Notes: a model not told the origin generated them from the letters alone. A stretch of DNA of 50,040 nucleotides from an uncultured Pelagibacteraceae bacterium (GCA_902576335.1 CACGVC010000003.1:90001-140040), one strand, 5' to 3'. Numbered from the stretch's first letter, positions 35,873 through 44,256 are shown. Numbers and translations: made by a program.

Positions 35873-37094
35873 AGAAATTGATCTTAGCTTAGATCGAATA
35901 AAGAATCTTTGCAAGAAATTGGGAAACCCACAAGATGAAATAAAATGTATACAAGTCTGTGGAACTAATGGGAAAGGTAGTACAATTTCTTTTTTAAGAT
36001 CTATACTCAGAGAAGCAAATATTAAATGTAATGTATATACCTCTCCTCATGTAAAGAGTATAAATGAAAGATTTGTTTATAATGACAAAATGATTAACGA
36101 TAATGATTTATCAGATTTATTATCTAAGATTGAGGAAGTAAACAATAATAAACGTTTAACATATTTTGAAGCTCTTACAGCAGCATTTTTTTATGGATGC
36201 AAAATGTATAAAGAAAATCTAGTGATTGCAGAATTTGGCCTATTTGGAAGAGGAGACGCTGTAAATATTTTAAAAAAAAATCTTTGTAATATAGTTACCT
36301 CATGTAGTGAGGATCATTTAGACTGGCTGCCAGAAAATGACAGAACTATTGAAAGAATAATTTTTGAAAAAACCTCCTCTTTACTAAATTCAAATATAGT
36401 AGTTGCTAAACAAAATTCTAATGAAATTGTAGAATGTATTAAAAAAAATATATCTGATAATAGTGCAAATAAATATTTTTTTAATGAAAATTACAATTTT
36501 GTTTTAAAAGAAAATAATTTCTTTTATTATGAGGATAAATATGGTGGTCTAAAAATTCCAAAACCCAGCTTAAATGGACACTTTCAACTTGAGAATGCTG
36601 CTACAGCAATTGCAACATTAAGAATTTTAGAAGATATAAAAGTTAAGGACCAACATATAATAGATGGAGTTCAAAAAGCATCCAATATTGCTAGACTCGA
36701 GGAAATTAAATCTGGTAAACTTAAAAACTTAATAAAAAATAATAGACTGATTCTTGACTCTTCTCATAATCCTGGTGGAGCAAAAGTTATTAATGAATAT
36801 CTTCAGACTTTAGACTGTAACAAGCATGTTATTATAGGGATGATGGCTAATAAAAATCACGAAGAATACATAAGTTATTTTAAAAATATTTCATCTTTAA
36901 CAACAGTTGATATACCAAATCAACCTAATGCAATAAGTGGAAAAGAATTAAAAGAAAAGTTTAAGAATATACCTAATGTTATTTATAAAGAAAGTATTCA
37001 AAAAGCTATTCAATCGATAAAATTTAAAAAAAACGATTTGCTTCTTATTACTGGTTCATTATATTTAAGTGGTGAATTTTTAAAAATTAACTAA
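35826..37094 (+). CDS. folC: Bifunctional folylpolyglutamate / dihydrofolate synthase
   Basis: Adds glutamate to dihydropteroate and folates. The start at 35826 lies inside accD (47-nt overlap in another frame). It is accepted because the resulting N-terminus ILNRLQKLHPKEIDLSLDRI is a family hallmark of alphaproteobacterial FolC. The P-loop is GTNGKGST (about residues 46-53). The Mg-binding and carbamylated-lysine region is FEKTSSL, and the Mur-ligase C-terminal part has LDSSHNPGGAK. Length 422 is normal. It is the last gene of the plus-strand cluster, with a 4-nt convergent overlap with trxA. Confidence 0.94.
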   Translation: MKLQRILNRLQKLHPKEIDLSLDRIKNLCKKLGNPQDEIKCIQVCGTNGKGSTISFLRSILREANIKCNVYTSPHVKSINERFVYNDKMINDNDLSDLLSKIEEVNNNKRLTYFEALTAAFFYGCKMYKENLVIAEFGLFGRGDAVNILKKNLCNIVTSCSEDHLDWLPENDRTIERIIFEKTSSLLNSNIVVAKQNSNEIVECIKKNISDNSANKYFFNENYNFVLKENNFFYYEDKYGGLKIPKPSLNGHFQLENAATAIATLRILEDIKVKDQHIIDGVQKASNIARLEEIKSGKLKNLIKNNRLILDSSHNPGGAKVINEYLQTLDCNKHVIIGMMANKNHEEYISYFKNISSLTTVDIPNQPNAISGKELKEKFKNIPNVIYKESIQKAIQSIKFKKNDLLLITGSLYLSGEFLKIN

Positions 37095-37408
37095 ATATTT
37101 TTTTCCAAAAATTCTTTCATATTACTTTCTGGAACTCCACCAACTTTTCTATCAACCTCAACACCTTTTTTGTAAATTATAACAGTTGGGACACCTCTTA
37201 TTCCTGCAGCACTTCCTGTGTTTATGCCTCCATCTTCAATATCAGCATAATAAAAACCAGCTTTATCTTTGTACTCAACAGCTAACTTATCCATTATTGG
37301 TTTCAATGTCTTACAAGGACCGCACCAAGCAGCTGAAAATTGAATTACAGATACGTCCTCACTTTTAATTTTACTTTCAAAATCTTCATCTTTAAAATCA
37401 ATAAGCAT
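37091..37408 (-). CDS. trxA: Thioredoxin
   Basis: Small cytoplasmic disulfide reductase. The active site WCGPCK lies at residues 28-33, and the cis-proline segment GVPTVIIYKKG follows about 40 residues later. Length 105 is standard, with no signal peptide, so it is not a CcmG/TlpA-type protein. It lies 34 nt downstream of sbcB on the same strand and is convergent with folC. Confidence 0.96.
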   Translation of the reverse strand: MLIDFKDEDFESKIKSEDVSVIQFSAAWCGPCKTLKPIMDKLAVEYKDKAGFYYADIEDGGINTGSAAGIRGVPTVIIYKKGVEVDRKVGGVPESNMKEFLEKNI

Positions 37409-37442
37409 AATACGGGTTTATTAATAATAATCATAAAGTCAA

Positions 37443-38879
37443 CTATGTAAATTCATACTTCTTTTCAATTGACATAATAAATTGGTTAATTTCATCCAAT
37501 TTTTTTAATTCAACCTCATCATCTCTATTTGATGCTTGATCTCTTAGATAATCAATTTCAGTATATGCCATATTAATTGTTTGCCATTTTTCCTTATTTT
37601 TACTTAAAATTCTTCTGGCAATTTCACTTTTAATATTTTTGTATAAGTCAGTTGGTAAAATTTGGGGTGCTTCTTGATAAATTATTTTTTGACCGAACCA
37701 ACTACATCTTTTGTCTTCAAACTTATCAAGCAGTCTCAACTTATCCTCCCATGAAGAACTGTGCCATGTTTTAAATAATGCAGTATCTTTATTTGGAATA
37801 AATTTTTCGTACAAAGTTTCTTCTGGTAACAGATCTTCTTGAGTCTTGGTTTGTGCTTTTTCTTCGGCTGCTTCTCTGTGAATAATCTGAATATTTTTGC
37901 AGAAATTTTCATTTTCCCTAACAAGTTTAGCTCTTTTTTGAATTATGGCTAAATCTAAATCTGAATAAGGCTTTTGTTTTAACGCATATTCTTTATTCAA
38001 CACCACTGGAGCTTTATTTGTTTTTAAAACCCTAAGTGCTTTAGGACTAAATTTTTTCAAAATATCTCTCAATTGATTGACCGATAAATTTAAAAATGGT
38101 TCGGGATCTCTTCTTAGATCCCAAAGATATCCCCATGATGCATATGAAGGATGAAAGTAATGCTTAGGGTGCAAGGTACAAGCAAGGTACATCATATTTC
38201 TACCCTTAACATTTTCAAAGATTGAATATATACCCTCATTTGTAAGTAATGTCTCCACACTTGTCTTTGTTGAAGTTTTTAGAAAAGTATCCCAATTATC
38301 TTTATGTTTATCTCTTATGATTCTAAGTACTTTTAGTGAGGTATACGCATCGTGAAAAGCCGTGTGTTGTTGAGATGTATCAAATCCTTGCATTCTAGCT
38401 AATGCTTCTAAGGCTAGACTTGGGTTTCCAGCTTCAGTCAATTCTGTTTTTAAGGTTTCTGGGTTTAAAGTTTGTGCTGCCCTTGCTATGTGCAAACCAT
38501 CATGTTCTTGATTTGGTGAAGAGTGGGTAAGATAAGGATATCTATTCCCTTTAAAGAAATTAAAATGAAACATCCTCCTATCAAAATTTAGGTTTGACCA
38601 ACCCATAAACATTGCAGGACCAGCCTTTGAAAAAAAATTTTCTACCGCACCTAAAAATTCATAATGTGAATAATTGCCTTTAGTTAGTAGATCAATACTT
38701 GTTGAATTAACGAGTAATGCCTTTGCACTTGGTACCTCTCCTTCTGGCATTCTGCCTCTAATGTTAAGTTTTCCAATTTCTTTTAAATTTTTATCAACTA
38801 CGACTGCTCCAACCTCAATTATTGAACCCCAAATTGTACTATTAGTTGTTTCTGTATCGTAAATTACTATTTTATCCAT
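37443..38879 (-). CDS. sbcB: Exodeoxyribonuclease I (SbcB-type)
   Basis: 3'-5' single-strand DNA exonuclease acting in recombination and mismatch repair. DEDDh motifs are YDTETT (D8, E10), an N-L-N-F-D motif II in GWSNLNFDRRMF, and HTAFHDAYTSL with His and Asp of motif III. The exonuclease I-specific C-terminal SH3-like/helical part includes LACTLHPKHYFHPSYA and WDLRRDPEPFLNLS. Length 478 equals E. coli ExoI. It lies 8 nt after the PD-(D/E)XK nuclease gene. SbcB is patchy in alphaproteobacteria, so its presence in a streamlined genome is notable. Confidence 0.92.
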   Translation of the reverse strand: MDKIVIYDTETTNSTIWGSIIEVGAVVVDKNLKEIGKLNIRGRMPEGEVPSAKALLVNSTSIDLLTKGNYSHYEFLGAVENFFSKAGPAMFMGWSNLNFDRRMFHFNFFKGNRYPYLTHSSPNQEHDGLHIARAAQTLNPETLKTELTEAGNPSLALEALARMQGFDTSQQHTAFHDAYTSLKVLRIIRDKHKDNWDTFLKTSTKTSVETLLTNEGIYSIFENVKGRNMMYLACTLHPKHYFHPSYASWGYLWDLRRDPEPFLNLSVNQLRDILKKFSPKALRVLKTNKAPVVLNKEYALKQKPYSDLDLAIIQKRAKLVRENENFCKNIQIIHREAAEEKAQTKTQEDLLPEETLYEKFIPNKDTALFKTWHSSSWEDKLRLLDKFEDKRCSWFGQKIIYQEAPQILPTDLYKNIKSEIARRILSKNKEKWQTINMAYTEIDYLRDQASNRDDEVELKKLDEINQFIMSIEKKYEFT

Positions 38880-38887
38880 TTTTAAAA

Positions 38888-39574
38888 TTAATTTAAATTT
38901 GAAAGTTCATTAAATTTTTTCAATCTTCCTAAAAACAAATTTTGATAGGTAATTAATTCAGTTCCTTGAATTTTAAATTCTTGAAACAAATTATCCACTG
39001 TACATACAAGTATAACACAAGCATTGATATTTGAATTATAAACTATATTATGAGCTAATGAGTAGGCTGCGGTTTGTAGTAGCCAAGAGTCTATATACTC
39101 TACTTTTTTTGGTTTATTAGATTGTTTAAAATCAATTATGGTTTCCTTTCCCTCATATAGTCCAACACAGTCTGCGGTGCCCGCATACTTTTCAGGGTAA
39201 TACATGGTGCACTCAACCCCATAGATTTCCTCTAACCTGTTTGTTAATCCTCTATCAATAATTTCTTTTGCCATCTTTTTATACTGTTCATTATCCTCAA
39301 AAAAACTCAAATTTTCTCTTCCTAAAAGATAAGACTCTAAATAACTATGCATTTGAGATCCTCTACTACTAGCCGCCTTAGTAATTGCCTCTGCTTCTTT
39401 ATAGCCAGTTCTTTCTCGCCAATTTGCTAATGCTGCTTTATCTTCCTCTGACTTTGTTGCATCAAGTATTGAGGTTACACTTGGTAATTTTGCTTCTCCC
39501 AAAACATATCTTCTTATTCCATCTTCTGTAGCCCTTGAACTTAATGGATAATTGTATTTTTTGTTCCAACGCAT
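38888..39574 (-). CDS. RecB/MGME1-like PD-(D/E)XK nuclease
   Basis: Predicted DNA exonuclease. I place the start at the ATG 39574 (MRWNKKYNYP); an upstream ATG at 39652 would overlap rmuC and add 26 residues. RecB-nuclease motifs are in order: RGSQMHSYLE (71-80) with His76, E121, GTADCVG with D135, IIDFK (147-151, the D-x-K core) and QTAAYS with Gln167. These resemble the mitochondrial MGME1 and cyanophage/pelagiphage exonuclease group more than Cas4 (no Fe-S cysteine cluster). Length is 228. Position between sbcB and rmuC suggests work on recombination intermediates. An origin from phage is possible but not shown. Confidence 0.82.
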   Translation of the reverse strand: MRWNKKYNYPLSSRATEDGIRRYVLGEAKLPSVTSILDATKSEEDKAALANWRERTGYKEAEAITKAASSRGSQMHSYLESYLLGRENLSFFEDNEQYKKMAKEIIDRGLTNRLEEIYGVECTMYYPEKYAGTADCVGLYEGKETIIDFKQSNKPKKVEYIDSWLLQTAAYSLAHNIVYNSNINACVILVCTVDNLFQEFKIQGTELITYQNLFLGRLKKFNELSNLN

Positions 39575-39611
39575 GTGATTTCTTATAGTCGGTAATATGT
39601 GAAAAAAGAAA

Positions 39612-40703
39612 TTATTTTTTGAGCTGCTTATTTCTTTCAACAAATTTCTCAACGTTCTCTGTCAACACAGCTTTTTCAACTTGCTCGGGATCTTTTATGT
39701 TTTCTAAAGTTCTTGTTATTGATCTTGCGTCTTTACCAAAACTATCAACAACCGTCATAGCCTCTTCAAGTTTTTTTCTTAATTTATAAATATTATCAAA
39801 ATGACTAGAAAATCTTGTGCTTATAGTTTTTAAGTGATCATAAATCTCTGTGGCGTGTTTTGAAATTTTAAGAGACTGAAAGCCCATGTGTAAAGATTGT
39901 AAATATGCTGATAAAGTATTAGGGCCACAAATTACTATTTTATATTTTTTCATTAATTCTTGAGTTAATAACTCTTTAGTGCTTGGATCTTGGTACTCAG
40001 TTAACTCTTTATAAAGACTTTCAGTAGGAGCATATACTATTGCAAAATTTGAAGTTTTTGGAGGAACGATATATTTCTCCATGACACTTTTTGCTTTGGC
40101 CTTAAATGCGCTTGCTAATTTTGTTCTAGCATCTGCAACTGCTTTTTTATCATCTGCATCATATGCATCAGTGATTGCTTTAAATTTTTCAACTGGAAAA
40201 TGAGAGTCTACCGGAACCAGGACATCTCCTTGGAGCTTGATTGCAAATTCCACGTTTTCACTGGTATCTTCTTTCATTTTGACATTGGTCATATATTGAG
40301 ACGCAGGTAATAAATCTTTAATTAAAGCATCTAAGGAATATTCAGCTAAAGTTCCATACTTTTTAACCCCTGCTAAAATTTTAGTAATCCCCTCTTGGCT
40401 TTGATTTAATAATTTAACTTGTTCGTTAAAATTCCCAACCTTCTCATCAACTTTAGTAAGTGCCTCGGTCATGTCCTTTGTTACCCCAGTTGATAGAGAG
40501 TTAAATGATGTAGACATCGAACTTAGAGATGTATTGATTGTAGAGTTTAAACTATCTTTTAATCTGGTAATTTCCGCATTCAAATTTGCTATTTCATTAG
40601 TCTCATCAGCTCTGTTCTCTTTCTTGGACTTTATATTTAAATACAAAATAGCCAAGATTGCTCCAAACATTAAAATCAAAATTATTAATAAAATTGTGTC
40701 CAT
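39612..40703 (-). CDS. rmuC: DNA recombination protein RmuC
   Basis: RmuC family, linked to limiting inversions and rearrangements; a nuclease-like core is predicted for the family. An N-terminal membrane helix (residues 4-23, ILLIILILMFGAILAILYL) is followed by a coiled coil (about 35-100). The RmuC domain then has VPVDSHFPVEKFKAI, FAIVYAPTESLYKEL, the K-containing ICGPNTLSAYLQSLHMGFQ and a C-terminal helix bundle. Length 363 is somewhat short for the family. Probably first gene of rmuC-nuclease-sbcB-trxA. Confidence 0.92.
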   Translation of the reverse strand: MDTILLIILILMFGAILAILYLNIKSKKENRADETNEIANLNAEITRLKDSLNSTINTSLSSMSTSFNSLSTGVTKDMTEALTKVDEKVGNFNEQVKLLNQSQEGITKILAGVKKYGTLAEYSLDALIKDLLPASQYMTNVKMKEDTSENVEFAIKLQGDVLVPVDSHFPVEKFKAITDAYDADDKKAVADARTKLASAFKAKAKSVMEKYIVPPKTSNFAIVYAPTESLYKELTEYQDPSTKELLTQELMKKYKIVICGPNTLSAYLQSLHMGFQSLKISKHATEIYDHLKTISTRFSSHFDNIYKLRKKLEEAMTVVDSFGKDARSITRTLENIKDPEQVEKAVLTENVEKFVERNKQLKK

Positions 40704-40733
40704 GATTCGTAACTTGTATTATAAGGGATTTTT

Positions 40734-40865
40734 ATGGAATTATATCTTATTTTGAAAATTATTTTTGGAATAGGGCTTCTAATATCTATTTATGCAATAA
40801 TAAGAAATTTAGATATCATCAAAATTATTCTCATATACTTTAAAGATAAATTACTTAGAAAGTAA
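40734..40865 (+). CDS. Possible 43-residue small membrane protein
   Basis: An open frame starting with ATG about 8 nt after AAGGG and ending 15 nt inside the 3' end of the opposite-strand hisG. The product begins MELYLILKIIFGIGLLISIY, one hydrophobic helix, and ends in a basic tail KDKLLRK. I do not recognise it. Its strand is opposite to both neighbours, and it fills the only gap between rmuC and hisG, where the rmuC promoter must also lie. AT-rich DNA yields hydrophobic frames easily, so this is a weak candidate. Confidence 0.3.
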   Translation: MELYLILKIIFGIGLLISIYAIIRNLDIIKIILIYFKDKLLRK

Positions 40866-41537
40866 TTTAACAAAGTTTTTTAAACCTTTTTTTTTACTAT
40901 TTTTTTTTGAAGTAAAAATACAAGCTTGAGATTTTAAGATTTCTCCATCTTTCAATATACGTAGGTTATTCGCTCTAAGAGTCTCACCTGTAGATGTTAT
41001 GTCTGTAATTAATTCAGCTGAACCAGTAAAAGGGTATGCCTCGGTTGCTCCTAAACTATCAACCAATTTAAATTGAGTAACACCTTTAGAAAATAAAAAA
41101 TCCCTAGTTAAATTTGGATACTTGGTTGCAACTCTTAATCTTTTTTTTTTTTTATCTCTAAATTCAAATGCAATTTCTTCTAGGTCAGCTATTGTTTGAA
41201 CATCGATCCAAGGATCTGGTATAGCTACAACTAGATTAGCATTTCCAAAATCAAGTTTTTTAATAACATTTATTTTGTTTTGGGTATTTATCTCACTTTC
41301 TTTTAATAAATCAAAACCAGAAAAACCAATATCTAAAGAGCCATCTCCTAATCTTTCAAGAATTTCTCTTGCATGTAAATATAAAATCTTAATATTTGAT
41401 TTATTTTTAATTGATCCAATCAAATCTCTTTCTCCTCGTTCAGAAATAAGCTTTAACTTTTTTTTATAAAAAATTTTTAAAACATCTTTTTTTAATCTTC
41501 CCTTACTAGGTATTCCTATATTTAATAAATTATTCAT
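40851..41537 (-). CDS. hisG: ATP phosphoribosyltransferase, short form
   Basis: First step of histidine synthesis (ATP plus PRPP). At 228 residues it lacks the C-terminal regulatory domain and therefore needs HisZ, encoded just upstream. Family segments are IGIPSKGRLKKD near the start, DIGFSGFDLL and the PRPP-loop-like ELITDITSTGETLRANNL. It overlaps hisZ by 4 nt (ATGA). Feedback by histidine is expected to act through HisZ. Confidence 0.94.
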   Translation of the reverse strand: MNNLLNIGIPSKGRLKKDVLKIFYKKKLKLISERGERDLIGSIKNKSNIKILYLHAREILERLGDGSLDIGFSGFDLLKESEINTQNKINVIKKLDFGNANLVVAIPDPWIDVQTIADLEEIAFEFRDKKKKRLRVATKYPNLTRDFLFSKGVTQFKLVDSLGATEAYPFTGSAELITDITSTGETLRANNLRILKDGEILKSQACIFTSKKNSKKKGLKNFVKLLSK

Positions 41538-42592
41538 AATTGATAATTAAGATTAAGAGCAGCTCCAACTGCTGGTATTTGATTTTTTGAACCAAGATCA
41601 GAAATTAGTTTGTCATAACGGCCACCATTACAACAATTAGTAATCTTTGACTTTGATTTAATATCGATTTTAAAAACCATTCCTGTGTAATATTCCAGTT
41701 GCCTACCAAAGGCACTGGAAAAGACTACATTCAATTTAGAAATTTTATTTTTTGAAATTGGGAAATATTTCTGATCGACAACGAGATTTATTCTGTTTTT
41801 TTTGAAAAATTTATTCAATTCATCCGCAGCATTATTAATCGGACATTTAATTTTTAAAAATTCTTTAATAATTTTTGAAACAATTTTCCCTCTACTTGCT
41901 CTTCTTGGGTCCTTAATTTTTTTATCAAATCTTTCTAAAATCTCTTTAATAGTCCTACCTGCAACAACAGATGATTGATTGACTTTCAACATTTTCAAAT
42001 AACGTTTTTTATCAACTTCAACAATTGTTGGGTCTACATCAGAATTTGTTTCTAATCTTTTTAGTAAATCATTAAAGTAATCTTCTCTCCAAAAATGTCG
42101 TGAAAGTCTCAATTTCCATCTCTTAGGAATGTCTAATTTAGAAATTAAAAGGTTAAAAATTTCTACATTACCAACTGTAAGAATGCCTGATGAATAATTA
42201 AAACTTTTAATTGATTTTATTGATGTATTTATAATTTCTTTATCATCATTTTTTTCATCTTGAGATCCTATAATCTCAAAACCAACTTGATTTCTAATTA
42301 TTGAATCCTTTTTATTTTGAGATTTTCTATAAGCTTGACCACTGTAAAATATTTTTTCTTTCCCCCTAAGATTATTTTCCAAATACCTAAGGCAAGACGC
42401 TATTGTTAAATCAGGTCTCAAACATAGCTCATTACCTGTCTGGTCTATAAATGAAAAAATAAATTTCCTAAAACTCTCGCCTGACCGCTGTACTATATGG
42501 TTTGTCTCAATCACAGAAGGTAATTCGATATACTTAAATCCTTTAGATTTTACTGATCTAAGAATTTTGTCAGATGAATTTTTTGATCTCAT
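41534..42592 (-). CDS. hisZ: ATP phosphoribosyltransferase regulatory subunit
   Basis: A HisRS catalytic-domain paralogue that lacks aminoacylation activity, activates short HisG and senses histidine. HisRS-like elements are LCLRPDLTIASCLRYLEN (motif 2 region), FYSGQAYRKSQ, and the late LEYYTGMVFKI and GGRYDKLISDLG. The anticodon-binding domain present in hisS is missing. Length is 352. The ATG at 42592 starts within the last 23 nt of hisS. The tRNA-binding parts are absent, so this is not a second synthetase. Confidence 0.9.
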   Translation of the reverse strand: MRSKNSSDKILRSVKSKGFKYIELPSVIETNHIVQRSGESFRKFIFSFIDQTGNELCLRPDLTIASCLRYLENNLRGKEKIFYSGQAYRKSQNKKDSIIRNQVGFEIIGSQDEKNDDKEIINTSIKSIKSFNYSSGILTVGNVEIFNLLISKLDIPKRWKLRLSRHFWREDYFNDLLKRLETNSDVDPTIVEVDKKRYLKMLKVNQSSVVAGRTIKEILERFDKKIKDPRRASRGKIVSKIIKEFLKIKCPINNAADELNKFFKKNRINLVVDQKYFPISKNKISKLNVVFSSAFGRQLEYYTGMVFKIDIKSKSKITNCCNGGRYDKLISDLGSKNQIPAVGAALNLNYQL

Positions 42593-43967
42593 TAATTAAA
42601 TTTTCTTTTGCAAACGACTTTTGATTATTTTCACCTTTAACACCAAGTAAGTTTTTTAATGTTACTTTGTTTTCTTTAAACTCATTTTCTCCACAAATTA
42701 CTGCAACTGGGCACCCTCTTTTATTTGCATAAGTCAGCTGCTTACCAAGATTTTTTTTACTATCTAAAAATATTTCAGAATTAATGTTATTTTTTCTCAA
42801 ATTATCTAAAATCTCATAATAATTTTTTAAATATTTTTCATCCATCACACACACAATTACTGGTTTTTGTTCATCAATTTCTACCTGATCTAATTGCATC
42901 ATTGCAAATAACAATCTATCAACACCAATACTTATGCCAGTACCAGGAATATCCACACCTTTGAATCTAGAAATCAATTTATCGTATTGTCCACCTGAAC
43001 AAATACTTCCTATATCAAGTTCTTTACCATTATTATTTTTTGCTTTAAAATTTAAATTGGTTTCAACACAAAAACCGTCATAATAATCAAGACCTCTAAC
43101 AATTGTAAAATTAGTTTTAATTTGATCAAAATAAGATCCAAAACTTAAAATTTCAAAAAATTTTTCTAATTCTTTAATTCCTTCTTGTGTAAGAGGGTTT
43201 TTAAAATTTTGTTTTAATTTCTTTAAATCCTTAATCTTTAAAAAATTTAAAATTTCGTTAGCTTGATCATTACTTAAATCGGCTCCTTTAGTAATAGCTC
43301 CACTTTTGTCTTTTCTTTCTTTTTTTAATAATTCCTCTACTCCCTTTAATCCAAAGTCGGGTTTATCCAGTTTATCGATTGCTCTCATTACTTTAATTTT
43401 TTTATTTTCTGGAATTTTAAGGTCCTCGATTAAACCTTGGACAATTTTTCTATTACTAACATTAATAGTAAACTGACTTTTATTTAAACCACATTCAATC
43501 AAAGTGCTAGCAACAAGATTACATAATTCAGCATTTGCTTGAGCTGAATTTACGTTACCTACAATATCACAATCTGCCTGTGTAAATTCTCTAAAACGGG
43601 CATTGCCAGACTTTTCATTTCTAAATACATTTTGAATAGCATATCTTTTGAATATGGAGGGAAGTTCTTGATTGTTTTGTGCAACAAATCTAGCTAATGG
43701 ACTAGAAAGATCATATCTCAGAGTAATATTCTTTTCTCCATCATTAAAAGAGAAAACATCAGACATAGGATTACTATCATCCTCTGCAAGAAAAGACCCT
43801 ATATTTTCCGCAATTTCAAATGAAGGGGTCTCTAACGGATCAAATCCATATTTTATAAAATTTTTCTCAATAACTTTTAAAAGTTTTTTTTTGAGAAATA
43901 ATTTTTTATTCCATCTATCTTCAAACCCTGATGGTAAACCAGGAATTAATTTATTATCTTTGCTCAT
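42570..43967 (-). CDS. hisS: Histidine-tRNA ligase, alphaproteobacterial type
   Basis: Charges tRNA-His. The start is ATG 43967, giving MSKDNKLIPGLPSGFEDR; the open frame continues upstream only by running through the tRNA-His gene. Motif 2 is LRYDLSSPLARFVAQ...RYAIQNVFRNEKSGNARFREF, the histidine loop is VRGLDYYDGFCVE, and motif 3 is GTGISIGVDRLLFAM. The C-terminal anticodon domain ends at about residue 465. The form resembles the divergent alphaproteobacterial HisRS that recognises tRNA-His without G-1. There is no Shine-Dalgarno in the 4 nt between the tRNA and the ATG. Confidence 0.95.
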   Translation of the reverse strand: MSKDNKLIPGLPSGFEDRWNKKLFLKKKLLKVIEKNFIKYGFDPLETPSFEIAENIGSFLAEDDSNPMSDVFSFNDGEKNITLRYDLSSPLARFVAQNNQELPSIFKRYAIQNVFRNEKSGNARFREFTQADCDIVGNVNSAQANAELCNLVASTLIECGLNKSQFTINVSNRKIVQGLIEDLKIPENKKIKVMRAIDKLDKPDFGLKGVEELLKKERKDKSGAITKGADLSNDQANEILNFLKIKDLKKLKQNFKNPLTQEGIKELEKFFEILSFGSYFDQIKTNFTIVRGLDYYDGFCVETNLNFKAKNNNGKELDIGSICSGGQYDKLISRFKGVDIPGTGISIGVDRLLFAMMQLDQVEIDEQKPVIVCVMDEKYLKNYYEILDNLRKNNINSEIFLDSKKNLGKQLTYANKRGCPVAVICGENEFKENKVTLKNLLGVKGENNQKSFAKENLINEIKKFI

Positions 43968-43971
43968 TTTT

Positions 43972-44046
43972 TGGTACCCGGGCTGAGAGTCGAACTCAAA
44001 CTTAAAGTTCCACAAACTTCCGTGCTAACCATTACACCACCCGGGC
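43972..44046 (-). tRNA. tRNA-His (anticodon GTG), A73, no G-1 in the gene
   Basis: Cloverleaf on the minus strand: acceptor GCCCGGG/CCCGGGT, D arm GTGTAATGGTTAGCAC, anticodon stem GAAGT/ACTTT around loop TTGTGGA (anticodon GTG), T loop TTCGACT, encoded CCA. The first pair is G1-U72, the discriminator is A73, and the base before G1 is A, not G. Standard bacterial tRNA-His has G-1 and C73. A73 with U72 is the known divergent alphaproteobacterial form, matched by a co-evolved HisRS. The CCA ends 4 nt before the hisS start codon on the same strand. Confidence 0.96.
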
Positions 44047-44105
44047 TTATCCTCTTTGTTTTTATATTATTTTATGTGGATTTAAAATTATAATTAAATA
44101 GTAAA

Positions 44106-44125
44106 ATGCTAGCTTTAGCCAGCAT
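44106..44125 (-). terminator. Hairpin terminator after the 33-residue small gene
   Basis: On the minus strand ATGCTGGC-TAAA-GCTAGCAT (8-bp stem with one A-C mismatch, tetraloop) is followed directly by TTTTAC. The stop codon of the small gene at 44115-44216 forms the loop. It would separate that gene from tRNA-His, which begins about 60 nt further on. Confidence 0.5.
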
Positions 44126-44216
44126 GGATATGAGTTTGTACAACTATATCGTTTCCTTTAAGAACTATTCTTAAAGTACTGTTGTTGGAGCACTTATTTA
44201 ACTCATATTTTTTCAT
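44115..44216 (-). CDS. Unrecognised 33-residue small protein
   Basis: Minus-strand frame of 33 codons plus stop, ATG at 44216. The product begins MKKYELNKC and ends VVQTHIHAG, with a central alternating segment TLRIVLKGNDIVV that could be a beta-hairpin. It looks soluble, with one Cys and two His. It is bracketed on the upstream side by the strong cspA terminator (44264-44300) and on the downstream side by its own hairpin, so it forms an isolated unit. A TTGCAT (44247-44252) and TAAAAG pair 16 bp apart lies upstream, with little leader. No clear Shine-Dalgarno is seen. I cannot assign a family. Confidence 0.5.
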   Translation of the reverse strand: MKKYELNKCSNNSTLRIVLKGNDIVVQTHIHAG

Positions 44217-44256
44217 TAAGTGTCTTTTAACCAAAAAACTTTATTATGCAACCTTT

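Noticed and set aside
41534..42592. hisZ as a second histidyl-tRNA synthetase
   Set aside because: It lacks the anticodon-binding domain and is paired with a short HisG, the standard HisZ situation.
43968..44015. Upstream in-frame TTG start for hisS
   Set aside because: It would begin in the anticodon loop of tRNA-His, and the added residues are not HisRS-like; the ATG at 43967 matches the family N-terminus.
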